Below are positions 50,194 through 61,000 of a stretch of DNA of 64,000 nucleotides, piece after piece. The stretch covers positions 424,187-488,186 of the forward strand of contig NZ_JBFAPP010000002.1 of the NCBI RefSeq assembly GCF_040676775.1, read 5' to 3'. Positions within the stretch are counted from its first letter, which is position 1. Every line of letters starts with the position of its first letter. Both the position numbers and the translations under genes were made by a program. This DNA comes from Micromonospora_G sp040676775 (lineage in GTDB: Bacteria > Actinomycetota > Actinomycetes > Mycobacteriales > Micromonosporaceae). The notes under the pieces are model-generated. The model searched no databases. It was given only the letters and a program-made list of their open reading frames with translations, and was not told where the DNA came from.

Positions 50194-50784
50194 TTGAAAC
50201 AAGATGATGAGGACGCATTCCGGGAGTTCGTGGCGTCGCGCATGCTGGCGTTGCGCAGGCTGGCGTACGTGACGTGCGGGGACTGGCACGCGGCAGAGGA
50301 CGCGGTGGCCAACGCCCTGGCGAAGCTGTATCCCCGGTGGGGACGTCTGGAACGGCCGGACCTGTACGCGCAGACCATGGTGTTCCGGGCGGCGATCGAC
50401 GAGACCCGCCGGCCGTGGTGGCGCCGAGAACGGTCGGCCAGCGACCGGATGCCCGACATCGCCCAGCCCGACCCCAGTGGGGCCACCGACGAACGCCTGC
50501 GAGTACGAGCGGCACTACAGGCTGTGCCAACTCGGCAGCGGGCAGTGCTGGTCCTGCGGTACTACCTCGGCATGTCGGCCGAGGAAGCCGCAGATGTGCT
50601 CGGCGTACGAGCCGCAACAGTCAGGAGCCAGACGAGCAGAGGTCTGGCCAATCTCCGGACGGCGCTGGCCGCCGGAGGCGTGGTCTTTGATGAACCGTCG
50701 GAACTTGGAGCGTGGACCGATGCGAATGCGGAACCTGGTGGAGCTGGCGACTTCCGAGCCACCGCCGCTGCGTTACAGCGTTGA
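50194..50784 (+). CDS. SigE-family ECF RNA polymerase sigma factor
   Basis: A 196-residue sigma-70 family protein of the SigE/ECF type. Region 2: FREFVASRMLALRRLAYVTCGDWHAAEDAVANALAKLYPRW. Region 4: ALQAVPTRQRAVLVLRYYLGMSAEEAADVLGVRAATVRSQTSRGLANLR (helix-turn-helix). It selects promoters of a stress or secretion regulon. The start is taken as TTG 50194, preceded by GGAGGGA; no ATG or GTG gives a better N terminus. The reading frame overlaps the downstream membrane gene by 65 bases. Context downstream is a secreted RHS protein and a secreted repeat protein, so this sigma factor could control them (inference). Confidence 0.85.
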   Translation: MKQDDEDAFREFVASRMLALRRLAYVTCGDWHAAEDAVANALAKLYPRWGRLERPDLYAQTMVFRAAIDETRRPWWRRERSASDRMPDIAQPDPSGATDERLRVRAALQAVPTRQRAVLVLRYYLGMSAEEAADVLGVRAATVRSQTSRGLANLRTALAAGGVVFDEPSELGAWTDANAEPGGAGDFRATAAALQR

Positions 50785-51859
50785 CGAGATCGTGGAGTCG
50801 GGGCGGCGGGGCCAGCGTCGTCGCCGGCTCGGCTGGGCGGCATCCGGTGCGACGGCGGTGGCGGTGTTCGGTGTCGTGGCCGCCGTGACCATACCGTCGC
50901 TGTCCGGAACAGCGTCGGTGGAAACGGCCAGCCCGTCCGCCGCCAACGCGGGCGCGTTGTCGACCGGGGGAACGCAGACCGTTCCGGTAGCGGCGCAGCC
51001 GTTCACGTTCACGTTCGGCGCGTACCAGGTCGGGAAGCTGCGGGTGGCGCAGCCGATCATCGTGTCGACCGCGTACCAGCTCGCCCCGGTGTACGCGGAC
51101 GGCCTGACCACGAACGACAAGGCGAGCGACCCGAACCAGGAGAAGCCGCCACGGTCGGCGAGCCTGTACGCCTACCTCACCGTCTACCGTCCCGGCGCCT
51201 ACGACCCGACGAAGCTGGCCGGTGCCCGGCAGGTGACCGTCGGCGACCGGCAGGGACTGGAGGTCGACGGCTCGGGGCCGATGGGGGCGACCCGGACCCT
51301 CGCCTGGGAGTACAACACGAACGCCTGGGCGGTGATCGACGCCAGCTCCTCGGCGGCCGACTACCCGGCCGCGGAGGACCTGCGCGAGCTGGCCGCCGGG
51401 TTGCGGGGCAGCACGCCGACGGCGGCGAAAATTCCGATCAAGATGGCGTACGTGCCGTCCGGGTACCAGCTCGACGAGGTAGGGATGCACGCCATGACCG
51501 GCCTGAACGGGATTGCCGGCGCCCGCGACGGTGACTACGCCGGGCTGCTGTTCAGCGACCCCGCCCTGCCGACGACCGGCCTCACCGAACCGTACGGCGG
51601 TGTCGACGGCGCCGACCCGCCCGGAAGTTTCCTCGTCTTCGTGGTGCCCGCCGCGAACTCCAACCAGCAGCCGTCCCCCGGGGTCACCTGCATGAACGGT
51701 TTCTGCAACCGGTGGGCCGCGAACGGCACGGTGAACCTGCAGGTCGCGAGCGGCGGCCGGCTGTCGAACAGCGAGATGACGAACATCCTCGACGGCATCA
51801 CGCTCGGGAACGTGCAGGACGACAGCACCTGGACCGAGGTGGGTGCCGCGATCTCCTGA
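50720..51859 (+). CDS. Single-span membrane protein, putative anti-sigma factor of the SigE-family sigma
   Basis: A 379-residue protein: a basic N-terminal cytoplasmic part of about 45 residues (NLVELATSEPPPLRYSVDEIVESGRRGQRRRR) is followed by one membrane span (GWAASGATAVAVFGVVAAVTI, ~41-61) and a large extracytoplasmic domain rich in β-structure (TFTFGAYQVGKLRVAQPIIVS..., ending DSTWTEVGAAIS). Transmembrane partners of this layout are encoded right after SigE-family sigma genes in actinomycetes and probably act as regulators by sequestration; here the cytoplasmic segment is short and lacks the zinc-binding HxxxCxxC motif. ATG 50720 follows GGAG; ATG 50690 is possible. The extracytoplasmic part includes two Cys (CMNGFC) that could form a disulfide. 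Confidence 0.75.
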   Translation: MRMRNLVELATSEPPPLRYSVDEIVESGRRGQRRRRLGWAASGATAVAVFGVVAAVTIPSLSGTASVETASPSAANAGALSTGGTQTVPVAAQPFTFTFGAYQVGKLRVAQPIIVSTAYQLAPVYADGLTTNDKASDPNQEKPPRSASLYAYLTVYRPGAYDPTKLAGARQVTVGDRQGLEVDGSGPMGATRTLAWEYNTNAWAVIDASSSAADYPAAEDLRELAAGLRGSTPTAAKIPIKMAYVPSGYQLDEVGMHAMTGLNGIAGARDGDYAGLLFSDPALPTTGLTEPYGGVDGADPPGSFLVFVVPAANSNQQPSPGVTCMNGFCNRWAANGTVNLQVASGGRLSNSEMTNILDGITLGNVQDDSTWTEVGAAIS

Positions 51860-51869
51860 CGGCATCTCC

Positions 51870-51910
51870 GCGGCGACGGCCACCCATCGACCGTGGGTAG
51901 CCGTCGCCGC
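51870..51910 (+). terminator. Long hairpin terminator after the sigma/anti-sigma unit
   Basis: A 16-bp pairing (51870-51880 and 51882-51886 with 51894-51898 and 51900-51910) interrupted by one C/A mismatch, with a 7-base loop, 10 bases after the stop. It separates this unit from the RHS gene. Confidence 0.85.
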
Positions 51911-52022
51911 TGTCGCGAATCTGCAAGAAATCCTCAAGTTCTTTCCGGGCCAAGCGTGATCGATCGACGCCTGTGCGACGGTCTACCCGCCGTCGCACCA
52001 CTCCTTCGCCCGGGGGCCGTCG

Positions 52023-55000
52023 ATGTTCATTTTGCGCCGCAACAGAAACAGGCACGTAGACCGTCTATTGAGGACGGTCACGCCGTTCGTCGCGTTCGTG
52101 CTCACCTCGGCGCTGCTGGCCGGCACCGGGGACGCGGTAGCCGCGCTGCCGGCGCCGCAGCCGGGCGCCGGACGCGGCGACACTGCCCGGCCCGAGGCCG
52201 CCCCGCAGCAGCGGTGGCGCTCGGCCGGCGGGGAGAGCCACCTGACCGGCGAGCGGGTCAACCGGAACCTGCCGCCGTCACAGCGCTCCCGCTACCCGGT
52301 GCGCGAACTCGACCAGAAGCCGGCGGCCGGCACCAACACCGCCTCAGTGGTCGAGCCGCCCGCGTCGACCGCGCGCGGCTTCGACCGGGCCACCAGCCGC
52401 GAGCTGCCCGCCGAGCGCGGCGAGTTCGAGCGTACGTACGCCAACGCCGACGGCACCACCACCAGCGAGTTCTCCGGCGCCCCGATCAACAAGCGGCTGG
52501 CCGACGGAAGCTGGGCACCGATCGACACCACGCTCGCGGCGCAGCGCGTCGACCTGCCGGTGGACCCCGGCGGCGCCGACAGCAGCATGTACGTCCAGGG
52601 CAGCAGCTCCGCCTCGGGCAGTTCCGAACTGCGGGTCGGTGCCGTGCCCGGCGGGAACGCCGCCTCGTACCTCAAGTTCAACGGGCTCAGCGGCCGGTTG
52701 CAGAACCACACCATCTACGGCGTGCAGCTCCAGGTGGTCAACTACGACGCCGGGTCCTGCCGGCCGCGTACGGTCAGCGTGCACCCCGTCACCGCCTCCT
52801 GGACCGCCGGCACCGGCTACTCGTACCCGGGTCCGGCGGTGGGCGGGGCACTGGCCAGCCGCTCCTTCGCGCACGGCTACATCGCCACCGGGCAGTCGTC
52901 GTCGGCCTGCCCGGCCGCCGCCGAGCTGATCGACCTCGGGGTGGCCGGTCGGGACCTGGTGCAGCGCTGGGTGAAGGGCACCCAGGCGAACAACGGGCTC
53001 TCGCTGCGCGCCTCCACCTCGGACTCGTCGGCGTGGAAGCGGTTCGCCGGCTCCGGCACCGCCAACCCGCCGAGGCTGTACGTCACGCACAGCCCGTACA
53101 ACGCGAAGTACGCGATCCCGAAGCCCGTACCGGAGCCGCCGGTACTGCAGAACCAGGCCGGCAAGGTCAAGGTCACGGTCACCAACCTCAGCGCCGACGC
53201 CTGGGCACCCGGCTCGTACTACCTGGCCTACCGGGCGTACAACTCCGCCACCGGGGCGGCGGTCGGGCAGCAGCGGGCCGCCGACCTGACCGCCACCGTG
53301 GCGCGGGGCGGGAAGGTGACGCTCGACGCCACCATCAAGGCGATGCCGCCGGGCACCTACTTCCTCGACTTCACGATGGTGCGTACCGGTGGGGTGGTCT
53401 TCACCGACCACCAGGTGCCGCCGGGCCGGATCGTGCTGAAGGTGATCGACATCCCGCCGGTGGTGCAGGCGCTGTACCCGCCCAACGGCTACCAGGCGCC
53501 GACGCTGACCCCGCAGCTCTGGGCCCAGGCGCTGGACATCGACGCCCCGCCCGGACTCGCCCTGCGCTTCAAGTACGAGGTGTGCCGGCGCGACACCGCC
53601 GGCAACCCGGTCGAGTGCTTCAACTCCGGCTACCTGACCAACACCGCCTGGACCGTGCCGGCGGGCAAACTGCGGTGGAGCGAGAGCTACCAGTGGCGGG
53701 TGTACGTCAAGGACGCCACCACCGAGGTCGTCTCGCCGTACTCGACGGTGCTGGCGGACGTACCGCAGCCGGAGATCGTGTCCCGGATAGCCGGTGCCCC
53801 GTACGGCACCCAGGACCGGGAGTTCGACGCCCAGGTCGGCAACTTCACCACCGCCGCGATGGACGCCACGATCACCACCGTCGGCCCGGAACTCAACGTG
53901 GTCCGCACCTACAACAGCCTCGACCCGCGCCGAGACTCCGCGTTCGGCGCCGGCTGGACCACCCGCTACGACATGCGCCTGGTCCCCGACGACGACGGCA
54001 GCGGGAACGTGGTGATCACCTACCCGGACGGGCAGGCGGTCCGGTTCGGCCGCAACCCCGACGGCACGTACGCCGCACCGTCCGGCCGGACCGCGACCCT
54101 GACCGCCGACACCAGCGGCTGGAAGCTCGCCGACAAGGCCGGCAGCACCTACCAGTTCGCCACCAGTGGCCGGCTCAACAAGATCACCGACACCAGCCTC
54201 CGGTCGGTGGTGCTCACCTACAACACCACCGACGGCCGGCTGGCCAAGGCGCAGGCCGCGACGAGCACCACCAACACCGCCGGTCGGGCGCTCTACTTCA
54301 CCTGGTCCGGTGCGCACGTGGCGAGCGTGCGTACGGACCCGGTCAACGGCACCGCGCTCACCTGGACCTACACCTACACCGGTGACGTGCTCAGCCGGGT
54401 CTGCGCCCCCGGCAATATCTGCACCAACTACGCGTACGCGGCCGGTTCGCACTACCGCAGCGCGGTGCTCGACTCCCGGCCGGAGTCGTACTGGCGGCTG
54501 GGGGAGGACGAGGGGACCGGCGCCGGCAGCGAGGTCGCGCTGAACCTCGGCAAGGACGCCGGCACGTACCGCACGGTCACGCTCGGCACGGCCGGTGCGC
54601 TGGCCGGCGGCGCCGGAACCGCCGCCAGCTTCAACGGCACCTCGTCCTCTGTCGAGTTGCCCAAGGGCACGCTGAAGAAGAGCCGGGACGGCGCGGTCGA
54701 GCTGTGGTTCAAGTCGACCACCACCGGCACCGGCGGCCCGCTGCTCGGCTACCAGGACAAGGCGCTGGGCAGCGCGTCCACGGTCGGCGTACCGCTGCTC
54801 TACGTCGGCACCGACGGCAAGCTGCGCGGCCAGTTCCGCACCGCCGGGATCAACCCGCTCGCCTCGGCCGGCACGGTCAACGACGGGCGGTGGCACCACG
54901 TGGTGCTCTCCACCATGTCCGACGTGCAGACCCTCTACCTCGACGGGGTCAAGGCCGGCGAGCTGACCGGCAAGGTGCTCGACCACACGACGCTGACGTT

Positions 55001-58000
55001 CAACCAGATCGGTGCCGCGTACGCCAGCACCCCGGCGTCCTGGCCCGGCTGGGGCACCACCGCGCAGCGGCACTTCAACGGGGCGATCGACGAGGTGGCG
55101 CTCTACTCCCGCCCGCTCGGTCCGGCCGCGGTGACCGCCCACTACCGGTACGGCCTCAACCAGGCCGACCAGCTCACCACGGTCACCCTGCCCAGCGGCA
55201 AGACCGCCGCCACCGTCGCGTACGACGTGTTCCTGGACCGGATCGCCGAGTACACCGACAACCACGGCGGGCTGTGGAAGATCGGCGCCCCGGCGGTGTA
55301 CGGCGGCGACGACGACCTGCGGCGCAGCGTGCAGGTGCTCGACCCGGCCAACCGCCCACACCTGTACGAGTACGACGCGCTCGCCGGCCGGCTGCTGCGC
55401 AGCGGAACCCCGCTGGGCCTGGAAACCCGCCCGGAGGACCGGCCCGTCCCGCCGACCCCGACCCCGTCACCTCCGCAGGAGGTCTGCTCCCGCCCGGACC
55501 CGGCCGACCCGGCCTTCTGCACCATCATCCCCGGCGGTTCCGGTGGTCCGGTGTTCGTGTCGCACCCGTTGGACGGGATGGCGATCCGCACCTTCTCGTA
55601 CGACGACAACGGGTTCCAGAACGTCGTCACCAACGAGAACGGCGACTCGGTGACGATGACCTTCGACGACCGGGGCAACGTCACCTCGCGCAAGACCTGC
55701 CGGACCAGCACCCAGTGCTTCACCTCCTACGACAAGTACCCGGCGACGGTGACGAACCCGTTCGACCCGCGCAACGACCTGCCGATCGAGAGCCGGGACG
55801 GGCGGTCGGCGAGCGCCACCGACAACACGTACCGGACCGCATACACGTACCACCCGTCGGGGCAGCTCGCCGGGCAGACGAACCCGGACGGAAGTTCGGT
55901 CAGCCACACGTACACCACCGGGGCGGAACCGGCGGCCGGTGGCGGCACCATGCCGGCCGGGCTCGTGCTGACCTCGCAGGACGCCCGCGGCAAGATCACC
56001 CGGTACGGCTACTTCGCCAGCGGTGACCTGGCCCGGACCACCGAACCCTCCGGACTCGTCACCAACAGCACGTACGACGTGCTCGGCCGGAAGATCAGCG
56101 ACACCGAGATCTCGGACAGCTTCCCCGCCGGGGTCACCACCACCTACACCTACGACGCGCTGTCCCGGCCGGTGAGCACCACCGAACCGGCGACCACCGA
56201 CCCGATCAGCGGGGCCCGGCACCAGCAGCGGTCCACCCAGACCTACGACAGCGACGGCAACGTGGCCCGGGTCGACGTGCAGGACGTGCTCGGCACCGAC
56301 ACCGCCCGCTCCACCGTCTGGGAGTACGACGATTTCAACCGACCCGAACGGGTCACCGACGCCGAGGGCAACGAGACCGCGTACACCTACGACCGGTTCG
56401 GCAACCGTACGTCGATGGTGGACCCGGCCGGGAACCGGTACGACTACGCGTACACCGCTCGCAACGACATCGCCGAGGTGCGGCTGCGGGCCTGGACCGG
56501 CGACCCGGCCGGCGCCCCACCGACCGGCGACTACCTGGTGCTGCACTCGTACTCCTACGACCTCGCCGGGCGGACCGCCAGCGACACCGACGCCATGGGC
56601 CGCCGGCTGGAATACCAGTATTACGGCGACGACTCGCTGCACCGGGTGGTGCTCAAGAATTTCCACGACCCCGACGGCAGAACCCGCGACTACGTGGTCG
56701 AGGAGAACACGTACGACGGTGCCGGCAACCTGGTCAAGCAGGTCGCCGGGAACGGCCGGGTGGTGAACACACAGACCGTCGACCGGGTCGGCAAGGTGCT
56801 GACAAGCGTCTCCGACCCCGGCGGGCTGGACCGCACCACCACCTACGCCTACGACCAGAACGGCAACGTGCTGCGGGCCAGCACCTCCGGCAAACCGTCG
56901 AACGTGCCCTGGATCATGCCGGCGACCCCCGAGGTCGTCGACTACACCTACGACGACAGCGGCAACACCATCCGGGAGACCACCACCAACGGGACCACCA
57001 CCCAGGTCACCACGTACGGCTACGACCAGCGCGGACTGCTGGTCAGCGAAACCGACCCGCGCGGCAACGTCACCGGAGCCGACCCGGCCGCGTACACCAG
57101 CCGGTACTCCTACGACGAACTCGGCCGGCAGATCGCCGCGCGGGGGCCGGCGGTGGCGGCGGAAAGCGGCGGGCAGGCGGCGACCACGGTCACCCCGACC
57201 CGGCAGTTCGGCTACAACACCTTCGACGAGCAGGTGGTCAACTCCGACGAGCTGGGCCGGATCAGCCGGGCCACGTTCGACCGGGTGGGCCGGCAGACCA
57301 GCTTCACCGCACCCCGCTACTTCGGCCCCGGCACCATCGCCGAGATCACCCCGACCGGAACCTACCGCTACGACGCACTCGGCAACGTGGTCGAGACCAT
57401 CGACCCGCGCGGCAGCAGCACCCGTTACGGCTACGACCAGCTCGGCCGGCTGACCGTACGGGACGAGCCACTGCGGACCAACACCGAACGCGCGGTGTGG
57501 CGGTACGAGTACACCCGTACCGGTGAGCTGCTGTCGGTGACCGACCCGACCGGCGGCCGGACCGAGTCCACCTACGACGACCTGGACCGCCAGCTCACCG
57601 CCACCCAGGTCGAACGCCGTCCGACGCTGGACCGGATGACCACCCGGTACGCCTACGACGACGCCGGCAACCTGACCGAGGTGAGCAGCCCGACCGGGGC
57701 GAAGAGCCTGTTCGGCTACGACGCGGTCGGCGCGCTGACCCGCAGCACCGACGCCTCCGGAGTCGCCGTGCAGTACGGCTACGACCACGCCGGCCGGCAG
57801 GTACGCACCAGCGACAGCCTCGGCCGTACGTCGCAGCGGATCTTCGACGCGCTCGGCCAGGTGAGCAGCGAATCCGACCTGAAGTCGGACGGGACCGTGC
57901 TACGGACCGAGCGGTACCGCTACGACCCGGCCGGCAACCTGATCGCCTCCGTCGACCCGCTCAACGTCACCACCAGCTACGAGTACGACGCCGCGAACCA

Positions 58001-61000
58001 ACTCGTGAAGCAGATCGAACCGGTGGACCCGACCACCTCGATCACCACCAGCTTCGGCTACGACGCGGCTGGCAACCGCAGCCGCTACACCGACGGGCGC
58101 GGTAACAGCACGATCTTCACCGTCAACTCGCTCGGGCTGCCCGAGTCGGTGATCGAACCGTCCACCCCGGCACATCCCGCGGCAACCGACCGCACCTGGA
58201 CCGTCGCGTACGACGGCACCGGCAACCCGATCCGGATGACCTCGCCCGGCGGGGTGGTCCGGCTCCAGACGTACGACGCGGGCGGGCGGCTGGAGCGGGA
58301 AACCGGTGACGGCACGAACTCCGGCACCGCGACCCGGCAACTCGGCTACGACCCGCTCGGCCAGCTCACCTCGGTCAACGCCCCCGGCGGCACCGACACC
58401 TTCGGTTACAACGACCGGGGTGACCTGCTCACCTCGGCCGGACCGTCGGGCAACGCCAGCTTCGGCTACGACCGCGACGGCAACCTGGCCAGCCGTACCG
58501 ACGCGGCCGGTTCGGCGGTCTTCGGATACCGCAACGCCCGCCTCGACACCGTCTCCGACGGGCTCACCGGCACCACGCAGACGCTCGGCTACGACGCGGC
58601 CGGTGCGCTGAAGACGATCGACTACGGCTCCGGCCGGGTGCGTACCTACACCTTCGACGACCTGGGCCGGGTCGCCTCCGACACGCTGCGCAACGCCGCC
58701 GCCCAGTCGGTCGGCTCGACCAGCTACCGCTACGACAACAACGACCAACCGATCGGCAAGACCACCACCGGTACGGCCGGCGCCGGTGACAACACCTACC
58801 GGTACGACCAGGCGGGCCGGCTGCGCGAGTGGACCAGTGCCGGCGGAACCGTCGGCTACGACTGGGACGCCTCCGGCAACCGGATCCGGGCGGGGGCGAA
58901 GACCAGCACCTTCGACGCCCGCAACCGGCTCCTGGACGACGGGGACTACAGCTACGCGTACACCCCGCGCGGCACGCTGGCGTCGAAGACCAGTTCCGGG
59001 TTGACCGAGACGTTCGACTTCGACGCCTTCGACCGGCTGATCTCGGCCGCCGGGCAGAAGTACACGTACGACGGGCTGGACCGGGTGGCGTCACGCAACG
59101 GCACCGGTTTCACGTACGCCGGACTCGACGACTCGGTGGTAGCCGACGGCACCGAACGGTACGCCCGAGGCGCTGCCGACGAACTGCTCGCCGTCGCCGT
59201 CGGCAGCGAGAAGCAGATCGCGCTCAGCGACCAGCACGGTGACGTGACGATCGGGTTCGACCCGGCGAACACGGCGCTGACCGGGGCCAGCGACTCGACC
59301 GCGTACGACCCGTTCGGGGTGGTGACCGCCCGTACCGGTGACACCGGCAACCTGGGCTTCCAGGGCGACTGGACCGACCCGGTGACCAGCCAGGTCAACA
59401 TGGGCGCCCGCTGGTACGACCCCGGCACCGGATCGTTCACCTCCCGCGACAGCGTCGACTACGTCGAGGGCGACTCGATCCTCGCCAACCGGTACGTCTA
59501 CGCGGCCGGCGACCCGCTCGGCTTCACCGACCCGGACGGCCACTGGCCCTCCTGCGGCTGGTGCAAGAAGGCGGCCAAGAAGGTCGGCGGTGCGATCAAG
59601 TCCGGGGCGAAGGCGGTCGGTCGGGCGATCTCCACCGCGGCCAGTTACGCCTGGTCGGCGATGCGGACAGCGGCCAGCTACGCCTGGTCGGCGATCAGGA
59701 CGGCCGCGGCGGCGATCTCCTCGGCGGCGAAGTGGGTCTACCGCAAGGCCAAGGACACGGTGCGGTACGTCGCCCGGAAGGTTTCCTCCGGGGTGCGCTG
59801 GGTGGCCAGCAAGGTCGCCTCGGCCGGGGCGGCGGCGGCCCGCTGGGCGAAACAGCGGGCCGAGGAGATCCGGGAGGCCGCTGCCGCACGGGCCCGGCAG
59901 ATCACCAAGGTGGCGAAGGCGGCGGTCGAGTACGCGGCCAAGCACAACCCGCTGCCGGCGCTCACGGCCGCGTTCAGGCCGCTCACCTCCGGTCTGAAGA
60001 ACCTCGTGTCGGCCGCCGCGCACCTACCGGCGGCGGTGGTCGCCGTCACCCGTGACGTGGTCGCCGACGTGGCCGACTCGGTGGCGGTGATCTACCAGGA
60101 GGCGGTGAAGGTCGCCGGCAACGTGATCGAGGACGTCTCCCGTGCGGTGGACGCGGTGGTCGACCTGGCCCACGCGGCTGCCCCGTACCTGAAGGCGGGC
60201 TTGAAGATCGCGGCCGACATGGTCGGCGTCACCGACCTGGTCGCCTGCGTCACCAAGGGAGACCTGGAGGCGTGTGCCTGGACGGTCGCGACGGTCGCCG
60301 GCACGCTGGCCGGCGGTGCCGGGGGCGGTGCGGTACGGGCCGCGCGGGTCAGCAGCCTGGCCGCCAAGCACGCCGACGAGGCGGTAGAGGCGGCCGGTCT
60401 CGGCAAACGCCTGCTGACCGGGGCGAAGAACGCCTCCGGGTGCGCCAAGGGGAAGGGCCCGAACAGCTTCACCGCCGACACCCGGGTCCGGATGGCCGAC
60501 GGCAGCAGCAAGCCGATCAGCGAGGTGCGCGTCGGCGAGCGGGTGCTGGCCGCCGACCCCACCACCGGTCGGGCCGGTGCCCAGGCGGTCACCGACGTGA
60601 TCGTCGGAGCCGGCGAGAAGCACCTGGTCGAGATCACCGTCTCCGACGGCGGCAGCGGCAGCGGCGAGACGGCCGGGACGGTCACCGCCACCGACGGGCA
60701 CCCGTTCTGGCTGGCCGACGAGCAGCGCTGGGTCACCGCCGGTGAACTCACCGCCGGCCAGCAGATCGGCACCGCCACCGGCGGTACGTCCACCGTGCTG
60801 TCCACCCGGCAGTGGACCGAGACGACCACGGTCTACAACCTCACCGTCGACACCCTGCACACCTTCTACGTGCTGGCCGGCGGCGTCGACCTGCTGACCC
60901 ACAACGACGGCCGGTTCGACGACATGTGCATGCGCCACGACCTGCGCATGCAGGACAAGCCCTGCAACGGCAAGAGCCAGCGGTGCCGGGGGGACGACGA

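Noticed and set aside
52344..57788. Two long minus-strand frames opposite the RHS gene
   Set aside because: They arise from the codon bias of a repetitive gene; no motif, no ribosome site, and the + strand frame is continuous through recognised domains.
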